Source: Pseudomonas cuatrocienegasensis (GTDB taxonomy: Bacteria; Pseudomonadota; Gammaproteobacteria; Pseudomonadales; Pseudomonadaceae). From it: DNA of 64,000 nt. Below, in pieces: positions 1 through 8,834 of this stretch. How positions within the stretch are numbered: the stretch's first letter is position 1; the number at the start of each line of letters is the position of its first letter. Where the stretch lies: assembly GCF_900110925.1 (NCBI RefSeq), contig NZ_FOFP01000012.1, positions 1 through 64,000 of the forward strand, in the 5' to 3' direction. The position numbers were made by a program, and so were the translations under genes. Below the pieces are notes generated by a model. It had not been told where the DNA came from. It made no database searches and was given only the letters and a program-made list of their open reading frames with translations.

Positions 1-195
1 GGGACGCATCATGAGGGTGAGCTCCAGCAAGAAATGGGAGCTCAGCATCAAGGGTGCTGCATGTCATTTGTAGATGGGGGTTATGGAGCGCTTACAAAGT
101 AGCAGCGCGATGAGCTGCATCGCCTTGCGAAGAAGCTGGTCGTCAAGTGGGGGGCGCGCAGGAGTGATGTGCTGCCGCGCGCCCAACCAGCGTTA

Positions 196-1941
196 TCAGT
201 TTTCGATGCGTACCAGCAGATTTGCCAGCTCATCAATCTTGGTAACGGTCTCTTTGACCAACTGATCAATCTCGTTACTCGACGCTCGGGAGCGTCCAGC
301 CAACGCCCTGACTTCATCAGCAACTACCGCAAAGCCGCGACCCATTTCGCCCGCACGAGCGGCTTCAATGGCCGCATTCAGCGCCAGTAGGTTGGTCTGT
401 TCGGAAATGCCATTTATCGTTGCGATAATCTGGCTAATGGTCTGGCTGGCGGTGAGGACCGCATTCATGGCAAGTTTTGTTTCACTCACCGCAACACGCC
501 GCTCAGACGTGTCAATGCCAAAGATTACATAATGCGTAAATTCGCCACGGAAGTTGCGCAGGGCGCAGATGCGACTATCAAACGCCAATGTAACAGGACC
601 TTTTTCCAGCAGTATTGACTTGGGTACGAATCCTTGGCTTTTGAGCAGTGCCTGTTCCTCTTTGGTGACTGATTGCCAAATCTGACTGCTTAACTCCTTG
701 GGCGTACCAATTGCGCTGACTCGTGAGTCGAACAAATCATTAGAGTGGAGATAGCCACCTTGCGTATCCAGCTCTAGAATTACAAGCGCGCCACTGATCG
801 CATTGAGTTTCAAGGTAAAATCCAGCGCCATCTGTTTGACTGCAGTAATGTTCGCCTGGACTGAAATATAGCGCTCAGTTATGCCTCGCTCATTGGTAAC
901 GGCAGTGATGGAGAGTGACACCCAATACGGCACTTTGTCGGCTGTGTAATTGAGAATCTCGTCATAAAAGGATTGCCCGTTGCGCAGGCCGTCGCGAATG
1001 CGTTGTACGGTTTTCGGATCAGTATCAGGCCCTTGCAGAAAGCTGCCGGGTGTGCGGCCTTTTATCGTGTTGAGGCTGTAACCGGTCATCCGCTCGAAGC
1101 CCTGGTTGACGTACTCAATACAGCCCTTGGCATCTGTGATGATAACGGCATTATCTGTTCGATTGGCTACTAGCGATAGCATCGCCATTTCTTCACGCTG
1201 CACGACGTCTTGCGTCACATCTTTAACAAATGCGGTATAGATGGTTTTTTCATCGAGTACGACTTTACTCAGTGACAACTGCCCCCAAAGCACCTGACCG
1301 TCTTTGCGTTCAATCTTTATTTCTCGGCTGGTGCCGACAATTTTGTCCTGTCCGGTTTCACGGTTGCGGTCAACATAGCTGTCATGTTCATGCTGTATTG
1401 CTTTAGGGACTAACATTTTTACGTTCTGGCCCATGACTTCGTCGGGGGTGTAGCCCCACAGGCGCTGGGCGGCCTTGTTATAGAATGTGATGGTGTTGCG
1501 CTCATCAATGACCACAACAGCATCCAGTGCCTGAGATAGTGTCTGTTCCATTATCTCCCGTGCTTGTCGCGCAGCAGTCACATCCTGAACAAAAGCAGTG
1601 TAGTGCTTCCTGCCTCTGATCAAAATTTGCGATAAAGAAAGCAGTGCCCACACTTTATTGCCGTCTTTGCGCTGTAGCTGCACTTCCCGTGATGTGCCAA
1701 CAATACGGTTGGTATTCTCGCGTCTATGACGGTCAACGTAGCCGTCATGATGTTGGCGCAGTTCGCTGGGTATCAGCATTGCAACGTTTTGCCCGACCAC
1801 GTCCTGTCGGGTATATCCCCATAGCTTTTCTGCCGCCGTGTTGAAAAATGTCACCCGATTGTCTGGTCCGATAGAAATGACTGCAATGATCGATTGCTCC
1901 AACGCCTGTTTTTCGGCTTTGCTGGAAAAGTATTCGAACAT
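196..1941 (-). CDS. Soluble PAS-domain methyl-accepting chemotaxis protein
   Basis: A 581-residue sensory protein without transmembrane segments or HAMP domain, so it should act in the cytoplasm on CheA/CheW. Two closely similar PAS domains occupy about residues 8-115 and 130-240. A third, more divergent PAS domain (PAS-PAC with GYSLNTIKGRTPG) spans about 255-370, and a fourth PAS-like segment about 375-480. The C-terminus carries the MCP hairpin tip (EQTNLLALNAAIEAARAGE, then GRGFAVVADEVR). The signalling domain is short, about 100 residues, and the protein ends soon after the tip. PAS plus truncated MCP resembles BdlA of P. aeruginosa (biofilm dispersal), but BdlA has only two PAS domains. 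The ligand or cofactor cannot be read from sequence. The family is certain, the biological role is inference. Confidence 0.9.
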   Translation of the reverse strand: MFEYFSSKAEKQALEQSIIAVISIGPDNRVTFFNTAAEKLWGYTRQDVVGQNVAMLIPSELRQHHDGYVDRHRRENTNRIVGTSREVQLQRKDGNKVWALLSLSQILIRGRKHYTAFVQDVTAARQAREIMEQTLSQALDAVVVIDERNTITFYNKAAQRLWGYTPDEVMGQNVKMLVPKAIQHEHDSYVDRNRETGQDKIVGTSREIKIERKDGQVLWGQLSLSKVVLDEKTIYTAFVKDVTQDVVQREEMAMLSLVANRTDNAVIITDAKGCIEYVNQGFERMTGYSLNTIKGRTPGSFLQGPDTDPKTVQRIRDGLRNGQSFYDEILNYTADKVPYWVSLSITAVTNERGITERYISVQANITAVKQMALDFTLKLNAISGALVILELDTQGGYLHSNDLFDSRVSAIGTPKELSSQIWQSVTKEEQALLKSQGFVPKSILLEKGPVTLAFDSRICALRNFRGEFTHYVIFGIDTSERRVAVSETKLAMNAVLTASQTISQIIATINGISEQTNLLALNAAIEAARAGEMGRGFAVVADEVRALAGRSRASSNEIDQLVKETVTKIDELANLLVRIEN

Positions 1942-2306
1942 TCTTTACTCCTTAAGACGCTTTTTGGCGGGCTAGCCTCCTGCCAGCTTAGCTAAGGCGC
2001 GTATAAGCGCTAGCTGCACCGAGCGAAATAAATGGGTGTTGCGAAGCGCCTGCAGCATGACTGCGCTTTGGGCTAGCGGTCGGCTCTCAGAGAGATTTTT
2101 TAGTAGCATTTGCCACGGTGCGTTGTGATCGTTAGCTATGACGGATAGGCGGTTAGGGCCGTGCGTTGCGCATGCAATTGCAGCGCCGCTCATCTCGTGT
2201 GTCACGTGCTTCCCATCGCTGCGGCGGTTGATGTTGCTTCCCGCTGGGGGCAAACAATGATCAGAACGGCAGCCGCCGTAAAGCTCTTCGGCGCGCCAGT
2301 AATCGA

Positions 2307-2346
2307 AAACGAAAAAGGCCCACCTTGCGGTGAGCCTTTTTCGTTT
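2307..2346 (-). terminator. Rho-independent terminator of tRNA-Thr
   Basis: A long inverted repeat (AAACGAAAAAGGC pairing with GCCTTTTTCGTTT around a TTGC loop) lies 8 bases past the encoded CCA of the tRNA on the minus strand. The A-rich and T-rich arms suit termination in either direction. Confidence 0.8.
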
Positions 2347-2353
2347 GTTCGTA

Positions 2354-2429
<76 letters not shown>

Positions 2430-2443
2430 CTTTGAGGGGCGCC

Positions 2444-2471
2444 ATTATATCTATTCGTTTGGCTGAGTAAA
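2444..2471 (-). promoter_or_regulatory. Sigma70 promoter of tRNA-Thr
   Basis: Reading the minus strand, TTTACT (-35) is followed after 16 bases by a perfect TATAAT (-10). The -10 box lies 14 bases before the tRNA 5' end, and a GC-rich discriminator follows it, typical of stable RNA promoters. Confidence 0.75.
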
Positions 2472-2708
2472 GTAGCGCTTGTATGTTTTTTACTAAGACA
2501 GGCAAGCCTGGATTTTTGGGTTTATGCACAAGTGGCGAAAGGTCGCGGTCAGTGTGTTGCGAAAAGGTGACGCACTTATCGGATTTTCATAACTATATGT
2601 TTTTTAAGTATTTTAAATTTATGGCTTGATGGCTTCGGAGATTTGCAGAGCGTTTTTTGCCGCTTTAGCGTGCTGCTTCCAGGAATCTGTCAACAGAGTT
2701 ATCCACAG

Positions 2709-3920
2709 CTAGCAGTGGCGTTCGGCCAGTAAAAGAAGGTTGCGCGGCGTTAAGTCGGCTGGGCAGAACTGGCCCAGGCGGACCTGGTAGCCCTGTTCTT
2801 CCAGGTACAGGGCGCGGTCCAGCACCAGCCAGAGCTCCAGCGGGCGGCGGAACAGGGCGCGTAGCAGTTCCAGGTTGCGCACTTCGGCCAGGCGCTGCCA
2901 GCCGCGCGCGAGCAGGGCGTCCCAGTCGGCGGCGTTGGCGTCGATGGTCAGGCCTTTGCGCTGGCCGAGGTCGATGCAGTATTGGGCGAAGGGCTTGTGC
3001 AGCCAGGCCGCTGGGAGTGACGGAGTTGGCAGATAACTGTCGACCCCGCGCAGTTCGCGTTGCAGCAAGTCGAAGGCGAGGCGGCGGGCCATGGACTGGT
3101 CGCGTTGTTGGCGCACGCGGGCAGGTGCGGTGACGGTTTCATTCAGCGGCAGGCCGAGATCATCCCGGCTGAGGTGCAGGGCAGATGCCTGGGCCACCAT
3201 GGAGAGTGGCTGGTAGGCCGCCGCCTGTGTGCGGTTGTAGCAACAGGGCGCGATGGCCAGTTGGCCGCAGCCGGCAGCACTGGCCAGCTGCATCAAGCGG
3301 ATATGCAGGTCGCCGCAGGCGTGCAGGGCGACAGCTGTGTGCATTGGCGTCAGGTGGCGCGCGCTGTCATCGGCCATGACGTCCTGTTGCCGGTGCTGGG
3401 CGTCGAGCTGCAGGCGTTGGGCGAGCCGCTGGCCGTCTTCGACCAGTGCAGGGTCATGCTCCAGGCAGGTCAGCGGCATGCCATCGCGGGCCAGCAGGTG
3501 ACCAAGGTGGCCCTTGCCGGCGCACCAATCGAGCCAGTGATGCGGGTGCTGGTTGAACGTCAGGCTTTGGGCGAAGGCCTGAATCTGTTGCCATTTGCGC
3601 CCCGGTACATCGACGTTGAAGCGCGCAACCGGGCGTGTGTCGACCTGCTGAGGAAGCCAGGACAGCTCGGTCAGGGTTCGTGATTGCTGGGCAAGGTCGG
3701 TAAACGGCGCTGGGGCGGGCAGGTCGCAGGGCGTGTTATGTGTGGCCTCTGCCTGCTCCAGGGAGCGGGCGCGCAGCCACTGGGCCAAGGTTGGGTGTTC
3801 GGCTTCCCACGGCAGCGTCAGTTCGGTAAAAGGCCGTGGCCGCCATAGGGATTGATGGCGCAGCAGGAATGCATCCAGCGCGGCGAAGCGCTGGTGCAGA
3901 TCAAGATCACAGGTGCTCAT
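2709..3920 (-). CDS. Class I SAM-dependent methyltransferase
   Basis: 403 residues from the ATG at 3920 (MSTCDLDLHQRF). A longer upstream start exists but would run into the preceding permease gene. The Rossmann-type SAM site is visible as WLDWCAGKGHLGHLLARDG with the acidic CLEHDPALVEDG strand after it. HTAVALHACGDLHIRLMQ and IAPCCYNR follow, as in the Methyltransf_32 (GSTCD-like) family. The substrate is unknown. The start lies 13 bases after the permease stop, so it is probably the last gene of the amino acid transporter operon; that neighbourhood is recalled to be conserved in Pseudomonas. Confidence 0.8.
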   Translation of the reverse strand: MSTCDLDLHQRFAALDAFLLRHQSLWRPRPFTELTLPWEAEHPTLAQWLRARSLEQAEATHNTPCDLPAPAPFTDLAQQSRTLTELSWLPQQVDTRPVARFNVDVPGRKWQQIQAFAQSLTFNQHPHHWLDWCAGKGHLGHLLARDGMPLTCLEHDPALVEDGQRLAQRLQLDAQHRQQDVMADDSARHLTPMHTAVALHACGDLHIRLMQLASAAGCGQLAIAPCCYNRTQAAAYQPLSMVAQASALHLSRDDLGLPLNETVTAPARVRQQRDQSMARRLAFDLLQRELRGVDSYLPTPSLPAAWLHKPFAQYCIDLGQRKGLTIDANAADWDALLARGWQRLAEVRNLELLRALFRRPLELWLVLDRALYLEEQGYQVRLGQFCPADLTPRNLLLLAERHC

Positions 3921-3933
3921 GGCCGATGGGCGA

Positions 3934-4623
3934 TCAGCGGCCCTGGCAGGCATCGACACGCAGCCAGCGCTCGAGCAGCCTGAAGCCGCGCACCAGGACA
4001 AAGGCAATCACCAGGTAGAACATGCCGGCCGCAAAGAAGATCTCCACCGGCAGGTAGGTGCGCGCGATGATGGTGCGCGCCATGCCGGTCAGCTCCAGCA
4101 GCGTCACGGTGCTCGCCAGGGCGCTGGCCTTGAGCATCAGGATCACTTCGTTGCTGTAGGCCGGCAGGCCAATGCGTGCAGCACGCGGCAGAATGATGTG
4201 CAGCATGGCCTGGGCCTTGGACATGCCCAGTGCGCGCGCCGCTTCTACCTCGCCCTGGGGCACGGCCTGGATGGCGCCGCGCAGAATTTCGGCAATATAG
4301 GCGGCGGTGTGCAAGGTCATGGTGAGGACCGCGCACCAGTATGGGTCGCGCAGGTAGGGCCACAGCGGCCCCTGGCGCACGGCGTCGAACTGCGCCAGGC
4401 CGTAATAGATGAGGAACAGCTGCACCAGCAAGGGCGTGCCGCGGAAGAAGAAGATGTAGCCATAGGGCAGGGCGCGCACATACCACTGCTTGGACGCACG
4501 GGCGATGCCCATGGGCAGGGCAAGAATCAGCCCGGCGATAACCGCGATGGCGACCAGTTCCAGAGTCAGCAGCGCGCCTTCGGCCAGGCGCGGCAGCCAT
4601 TTGATGATTACTTCCCAGTTCAT
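3934..4623 (-). CDS. Amino acid ABC transporter permease (HisM-type)
   Basis: 229 residues, hydrophobic throughout with about five membrane helices. The EAA loop (EAARALGMSKAQAMLHIILP) that contacts the ATPase is present. It belongs to the polar amino acid permease family (HisM/ArtM/OccM). The ATG overlaps the stop of the upstream permease by 4 bases (ATGA-type coupling), so the two should be made in equal amounts and form the heterodimeric inner-membrane channel. Basic amino acids (Lys/Arg/Orn/His) are the likely substrates, from family resemblance and the neighbouring binding protein. Confidence 0.88.
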   Translation of the reverse strand: MNWEVIIKWLPRLAEGALLTLELVAIAVIAGLILALPMGIARASKQWYVRALPYGYIFFFRGTPLLVQLFLIYYGLAQFDAVRQGPLWPYLRDPYWCAVLTMTLHTAAYIAEILRGAIQAVPQGEVEAARALGMSKAQAMLHIILPRAARIGLPAYSNEVILMLKASALASTVTLLELTGMARTIIARTYLPVEIFFAAGMFYLVIAFVLVRGFRLLERWLRVDACQGR

Positions 4624-5315
4624 GCAGCGCTCCTTGCAAAGCCGCGGGAGGCGCGTTTCTCGAGGAAGTGCAGGCCAATCATGGCGAAAATGGTCAGGCC
4701 CAGATAAATGAAGGCGGCTACCAGGAAGAAGGTGAACGGCTCTTTGCTGGAGGTCACGGCGATCTGTGAGCGACGCATGATTTCTTCCAGACCGATCACT
4801 GATACCAGGGCGGTGTCCTTCATCAGAATCATGAACAGGTTACCCAGGCCGGGCAGGGCGATGCGCCACATCTGCGGCAGGATCAGCCGCCAGAAGATCC
4901 GTGGTTTGGACAGGCCAAGCGCCTGGCCGGCTTCCCGATGGCCCTTGGGGATGGCCAGGATGGCGCCACGAAATACTTCGGTGGCGTAGGCGCCGAAGCA
5001 GATGCCCAGGGCGATCACGCCAGCGGCGAAGGGCGACAGTTCGAGGCTGTCCATGCCCAGCAGGTCTGCCAGGCTGCGCATCAGGTTCACCGTGCCGAAA
5101 TAGATCAGCAATACCCAGAGCAGCTCGGGGATGCCGCGCACGATGGTCGAATAGGTGTCGCCCAGCCACTGCAGGGGCTTGTAAGGCGAAGTTTTGGCCA
5201 GCGCGCCGAGCAGGCCGAGCACCAGACCCAGGCACAGCGCACTGAGCGCCAGCTTGATGGTCATGAGGGTGCCGGCGGCCAGGGCGGGGCCGAATCCGTA
5301 GAGGTCGAAATTCAT
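4620..5315 (-). CDS. Amino acid ABC transporter permease (HisQ-type)
   Basis: 231 residues. Membrane helices fill most of the length, and the EAA loop reads EAGQALGLSKPRIFWRLILP. The N-terminal FGPALAAGTLMTIKLALSA is characteristic of HisQ/OccQ permeases. It is translationally coupled to the next permease by a 4-base overlap and lies 50 bases after the binding-protein gene. It is half of the inner-membrane channel of the importer. Confidence 0.9.
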   Translation of the reverse strand: MNFDLYGFGPALAAGTLMTIKLALSALCLGLVLGLLGALAKTSPYKPLQWLGDTYSTIVRGIPELLWVLLIYFGTVNLMRSLADLLGMDSLELSPFAAGVIALGICFGAYATEVFRGAILAIPKGHREAGQALGLSKPRIFWRLILPQMWRIALPGLGNLFMILMKDTALVSVIGLEEIMRRSQIAVTSSKEPFTFFLVAAFIYLGLTIFAMIGLHFLEKRASRGFARSAA

Positions 5316-5365
5316 GGAGGCTCAGAAGCCTGCGTCGCCCGTTAAGGCGACGCAGTGCTGATTGC

Positions 5366-6118
5366 TCAGTAGATGCTGAACGGGAAGTACTTGTCGTTGA
5401 TCTTCTTGTAGGTACCGTCTGCGACGATTTCCTTCAGAGCAACGTTGAGGCGTTCACGCAGGGCATCGCCCTTGCGCACGGCAATGCCGATCTTGTCGTT
5501 GTCGAAGACCGGGTCGCCTTTGAACTCGAAGCTCTTGCCTGCATCGCTTTTCAGCCATTCCCACTGCACGAAGGTATCCGCGAGGATGCCATCCAGACGG
5601 CCCGAGGTCATGTCGAGGTAGGCGTTTTCCTGGGTGTCGTACAGCTTGATGTCAACCACGCCGTCGAGGTTGTCTTCCAGCCAGGTGCCGGCGATGGTGG
5701 CGCGCTGCGCACCAATGACCTTGCCCTTGAGGCTGGCTTTGTCAGTGCTGAACTCACTGTCTTTCGGCGCCACGAACTGCAGCTTGTTGGTGTAGTAGGG
5801 GTCGGTGAAGTCGACGGCCGCCTGACGCTCTTCGGTGATCGACATGGAGGCGACCAGGAAGTCGAACTTCTTGGCGTTCAGGGCCGGGATGATGCCGTCC
5901 CAGTCGGAGGTAACCACTTCGCACTCGGTCTTCATCTTGGCGCACAGGGCCTGAGCGATATCCACGTCGAAGCCGCCGACCTGGCCACTGGCGTCGATCA
6001 GGTTGAACGGTGGGTAAGCGCCTTCGGTACCGATTTTAAGCTTGTCCGCTGCGACGGCACTGGTGCCGAAGGCCAGGGTGGCGGCAGCGGCCAGCAGGAT
6101 CTTCTTGTAGTTCTGCAT
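5366..6118 (-). CDS. Periplasmic basic amino acid binding protein (family 3)
   Basis: 250 residues with a classic signal peptide (MQNYKKILLAAAATLAFGTSAVAA, cleavage after AVAA). The mature protein begins DKLKIGTEGAYPPFNLID, the family-3 (SBP_bac_3) opening. GGFDVDIAQALCAKMK and the DWDGIIPAL / VASMSITEERQ segment follow, matching LAO/HisJ/AotJ-like proteins. It captures Lys/Arg/Orn/His-type amino acids in the periplasm and delivers them to the two permeases downstream. Exact specificity cannot be read here. Confidence 0.92.
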   Translation of the reverse strand: MQNYKKILLAAAATLAFGTSAVAADKLKIGTEGAYPPFNLIDASGQVGGFDVDIAQALCAKMKTECEVVTSDWDGIIPALNAKKFDFLVASMSITEERQAAVDFTDPYYTNKLQFVAPKDSEFSTDKASLKGKVIGAQRATIAGTWLEDNLDGVVDIKLYDTQENAYLDMTSGRLDGILADTFVQWEWLKSDAGKSFEFKGDPVFDNDKIGIAVRKGDALRERLNVALKEIVADGTYKKINDKYFPFSIY

Positions 6119-6133
6119 GTTGTTGCTCCGTGT

Positions 6134-6907
6134 TTAGCGATTGCTGGACATGAATTGTTTACAGCGCGCCGAGTTCGGCGAATCGAACACCTGGGCGGGT
6201 GATCCCTGTTCCTCGACCAACCCCTGATGCAAAAACACCACCTCACTGGACACCTGACGAGCGAAGCCCATCTCATGGGTAACCAAGAGCATAGTGCGGC
6301 CTTCCTCGGCGAGCGCACGAATCACATTAAGCACTTCTTGTACCATCTCCGGGTCGAGCGCCGAGGTGGGCTCATCGAACAGGATGACTTTCGGCTGCAT
6401 TGCCAGCGTACGGGCGATGGCGGCACGCTGCTGCTGGCCGCCAGACAGTTGATTGGGGTAAACGTGGCGCTTGTCGGAAATGCCGACCTTGGCCAGCAGT
6501 GCTTCTGCCACCTCGGTGGCCTGCGCACGGCTCTGCCCCAGCACGCGGCGCGGCGCCTCGATAATGTTGTCGAGTACGCTCATGTGCGGCCAGAGATTGA
6601 AATTCTGAAAGACAAAACCGATTTCGCTGCGCAGCCGGTTGATCTGGCGATTGTCCGCAGCGATGAGCTCACCGTTTTTCGCGGCCTTGAGCTTGAGGGT
6701 TTCGCCGGCGACGATAATTTCGCCTTTATGCGGGTTTTCCAGCAGGTTGATGCAACGCAGAAAGGTCGACTTACCCGAGCCGGATGAACCGAGAATGGAG
6801 ATCACGTCACCATCGCGCGCGGTGAGGGAAATACCCTTGAGCACCTCGAGGTCGCCGTAGCGTTTATGCAGGTTACGGATTTCCAGCGCTGGCGCAGCCT
6901 CGGCCAT
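6134..6907 (-). CDS. Amino acid ABC transporter ATP-binding protein (HisP-type)
   Basis: 257 residues. Walker A GSSGSGKST, Q-loop in FVFQNFNLWPHMSV, signature LSGGQQQR, Walker B VILFDEPTSALDPE and H-loop VTHEMGFA are all intact. An insertion LKAAKNGELIAADNRQINRL after the Walker A region is typical of HisP/OccP. It is the first gene of the operon ATPase, binding protein, two permeases, methyltransferase. About 200 bases without a gene separate it from the tRNA-Phe terminator and should hold the promoter. Confidence 0.95.
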   Translation of the reverse strand: MAEAAPALEIRNLHKRYGDLEVLKGISLTARDGDVISILGSSGSGKSTFLRCINLLENPHKGEIIVAGETLKLKAAKNGELIAADNRQINRLRSEIGFVFQNFNLWPHMSVLDNIIEAPRRVLGQSRAQATEVAEALLAKVGISDKRHVYPNQLSGGQQQRAAIARTLAMQPKVILFDEPTSALDPEMVQEVLNVIRALAEEGRTMLLVTHEMGFARQVSSEVVFLHQGLVEEQGSPAQVFDSPNSARCKQFMSSNR

Positions 6908-7106
6908 GGGGGTTCCTCTAATTCGGGTGTGCGCTCCAGCGGGTGTGGCGCCGTCCTGGCGAGCGCCACGCTAGCATGCGTTTGGCTGACCGCCAAGCCG
7001 TTTACAGGCCGCGGCTGGCTTGCTCGGTCACGGTGTCGCCTGGGTGCTGTTGGTTGTCGCGCAGATGCAATTGATCGCTGCTGACGCCCTAAAACCCAGG
7101 CAATAA

Positions 7107-7142
7107 AAAAACCCCAAGGCCGTGAAGACGCTTGGGGTTTTT
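7107..7142 (-). terminator. Rho-independent terminator of tRNA-Phe
   Basis: AAAAACCCCAAG pairs with CTTGGGGTTTTT around a 12-base loop, starting 9 bases past the tRNA 3' end on the minus strand. A further A run on the plus strand gives the T tract in the tRNA direction. Confidence 0.85.
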
Positions 7143-7150
7143 CGTATTTA

Positions 7151-7226
7151 TGGTGCCCAGGGACGGAATCGAACCGCCGACACGGGGATTTTCAATCCCC
7201 TGCTCTACCGACTGAGCTACCTGGGC
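7151..7226 (-). tRNA. tRNA-Phe (anticodon GAA)
   Basis: The minus strand begins GCCCAGG, pairing with CCTGGGC before the A discriminator and encoded CCA. D-arm TAGCTCAGTCGGTAGAGC, anticodon stem-loop GGGGATTGAAAATCCCC, and T-arm with GGTTCGATTCC. Its position between yggX and an amino acid ABC operon is as I recall for P. aeruginosa. Confidence 0.97.
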
Positions 7227-7238
7227 CAACGGGGCGCT

Positions 7239-7267
7239 ATTAGACGGATTTGAAGGGAGGGTGTCAA
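7239..7267 (-). promoter_or_regulatory. Sigma70 promoter of tRNA-Phe
   Basis: On the minus strand a perfect TTGACA is followed 17 bases later by TCTAAT, 12 bases upstream of the tRNA. Confidence 0.7.
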
Positions 7268-7370
7268 GCGCGCTTTTGAAAAATATTTAATTATTACGGG
7301 CGGTTAGGTTCGAGTGGGGACCTTGGGCCGGGCGCTGCAGGTTGGCTATGGCGGTGCCGGGGCGTTCGCT

Positions 7371-7402
7371 CCCGGGTATCGCTGCGCTCCACCCAGGCTA
7401 CG
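7371..7402. repeat. REP-like element, GTAGCCTGGGT family
   Basis: On the minus strand it reads GTAGCCTGGGTGGAGCGCAG and ends ACCCGGG. The same sequence recurs at 56536-56605 and 59863-59913. Confidence 0.65.
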
Positions 7403-7413
7403 GGCTGAGGATT

Positions 7414-7486
7414 GTGGGAGGGGCTTTAGCCGCGACGGGGCGTGTGCTGTCGCCGCTAAAGCGCAATGCCGCTCAGCGCCTCCCAC
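7414..7486. repeat. REP pair, GTGGGAGGGGCTTTAGC family
   Basis: TGTGGGAGGGGCTTTAGCCG is followed by an inverted partial copy (GCCGCTAAAGCG ... CGCCTCCCAC). It lies between yggX and tRNA-Phe, downstream of the yggX stop, where it may also cap the mRNA 3' end. Confidence 0.7.
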
Positions 7487-7497
7487 GGTCTGGCGGG

Positions 7498-7770
7498 TTA
7501 CTCGCTCGGCGGGACGTAGCCGTCGGCTTGGGCGTATTGCTCGCCGGAGAGGAATTTATCCATTTCGCCCTGGAGGAATTTGCGGTCGTCGGCGTTCATC
7601 ATGTTCAGGCGACGTTCGTTGATCAGCAGGGTCTGGTGCTTCTGCCATTCGTCCCAGGCTTGTTTGGAGACGTTGTTGAAGATGTCTTCGCCTTTGGCGC
7701 CTGGGTAGGGCGGGCGGTCGAGGCCGGGGAGTTCTTGTTTGTGTTTGCGGCACAGTACGGTGCGGGTCAT
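7498..7770 (-). CDS. yggX: YggX, probable Fe(2+)-trafficking protein
   Basis: 90 residues, the full family length. The family opening MTRTVLCRKHKQELPGLDRP is present, with the single conserved Cys at position 7. YPGAKGEDIFNNVSKQAWDEWQKHQTLLINE and FLQGEMDKFLSG follow. YggX proteins protect Fe-S clusters from oxidation and influence iron handling. The start codon overlaps the mutY stop by 4 bases, so it is coupled to MutY, itself an Fe-S enzyme. Confidence 0.96.
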   Translation of the reverse strand: MTRTVLCRKHKQELPGLDRPPYPGAKGEDIFNNVSKQAWDEWQKHQTLLINERRLNMMNADDRKFLQGEMDKFLSGEQYAQADGYVPPSE

Positions 7771-8834
7771 GCGGGTTCTCCAGCGGTCAGGGCGTCGGCC
7801 GCGCGTTTCAGCAGTTTCTTCACGGGGGCGGCTAGCCCCAGGCGCGGCGGGGTGGCGAGGTTATACCAGAGCCAGTCGGCCTCGGCCACGGCGCTAGCCG
7901 GGGTGTCGACCCGGATCAGCCAGGGCTCGATGGCCAGCTGGAAGTGGCTAAAGGTATGGGTCAGGCCGGGCAGGGCATGGCGTTCGCCCAGGCTCAGGGC
8001 GTGCTGGCCGGCCAGGGCTGGCAGTGCGTCGAGATCCTCCAGTTCCGGCAGGCTCCAGAGCCCGCCCCACAGGCCGGTAGATGGCCTGCGGTAGAGCAGG
8101 ATGGCGCCTTCACGGTTGGCCAGGATCGGCATCAGGGTGCGCTTTTGCGGAAGGGCCTTGCGCGGCTTGGCGATCGGGTAGCGGATCTCCAGGCCAAGCA
8201 GGTGCGCCTGGCAGCCGCTTTTCAGCGGGCAGAGCAGGCAGCTGGGTTTGCTGCGGGTGCAGAGGGTCGCGCCCAGGTCCATCATCGCCTGGGTGTAGTT
8301 GTTTACCCGGGCGTGGGGTGTGAAGCGTTCGGCCACATCCCACAGCTGTTTGGCCACCTTTGGTTCACCGGGGTAGCCCTCCTGGGCGACGTAACGCGCC
8401 AGTACGCGTTTGACGTTGCCGTCAAGGATCGCCGCGCGCAGGCCCATGCTCAGGCTGGCGATGGCGCCTGCAGTGGAGCGGCCGATGCCGGGCAGTTCGG
8501 TGAGCTTGTCGACATCGCGAGGGAATTCACCGGCATGCTCGCGCATGACGATCTGTGCGGTCTTCTGCAAGTTGCGCGCGCGGGTGTAGTAGCCGAGGCC
8601 GGTCCACAGGTGCAGCACTTCGTCTTCCGCTGCTTCGGCCAGGTCTTTTACCGTTGGCAGTGCAGCCATAAAGCGGTCGAAGTAGCCGAGCACGGTGCTG
8701 ACCTGGGTCTGCTGCAGCATGATTTCCGAGACCCAGACGCGGTAGGGCGTGATGCCCTGTTGCCAGGGCAGGTCCTTGCGTCCGTGGTTGTCATACCAGG
8801 CGAGTACGGCGCTGGAGAATTGCTCAGGGCTCAT
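7767..8834 (-). CDS. mutY: Adenine DNA glycosylase MutY
   Basis: 355 residues. It removes adenine mispaired with 8-oxoguanine. The N-terminal HhH-GPD domain holds the helix-hairpin-helix LPGIGRSTAGAIASL and the catalytic Asp in AILDGNVKRVLARY. The [4Fe-4S] ligands follow the usual C-X6-C-X2-C-X5-C spacing (CTRSKPSCLLCPLKSGC). The C-terminal NUDIX-like 8-oxoG recognition domain covers about residues 225-350 (LYRRPSTGLWGGLWSLPE, HTFSHFQLAIEPW). It overlaps the asmA-like gene upstream and yggX downstream by 4 bases each, making a three-gene coupled operon. Confidence 0.97.
   Translation of the reverse strand: MSPEQFSSAVLAWYDNHGRKDLPWQQGITPYRVWVSEIMLQQTQVSTVLGYFDRFMAALPTVKDLAEAAEDEVLHLWTGLGYYTRARNLQKTAQIVMREHAGEFPRDVDKLTELPGIGRSTAGAIASLSMGLRAAILDGNVKRVLARYVAQEGYPGEPKVAKQLWDVAERFTPHARVNNYTQAMMDLGATLCTRSKPSCLLCPLKSGCQAHLLGLEIRYPIAKPRKALPQKRTLMPILANREGAILLYRRPSTGLWGGLWSLPELEDLDALPALAGQHALSLGERHALPGLTHTFSHFQLAIEPWLIRVDTPASAVAEADWLWYNLATPPRLGLAAPVKKLLKRAADALTAGEPA

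Noticed and set aside
1..195. Possible coding sequence or attC at the left edge
   Set aside because: GCCCAACCAGCGTTATCA near 181 resembles an attC core, but no second half or hairpin partner is present, so I read it as coincidence.
1972..2253. 93-codon minus-strand ORF between the chemoreceptor gene and tRNA-Thr
   Set aside because: No family resemblance, no clear ribosome site, and it lies in the leader of the chemoreceptor gene. It could be real, but the evidence is too weak to list.
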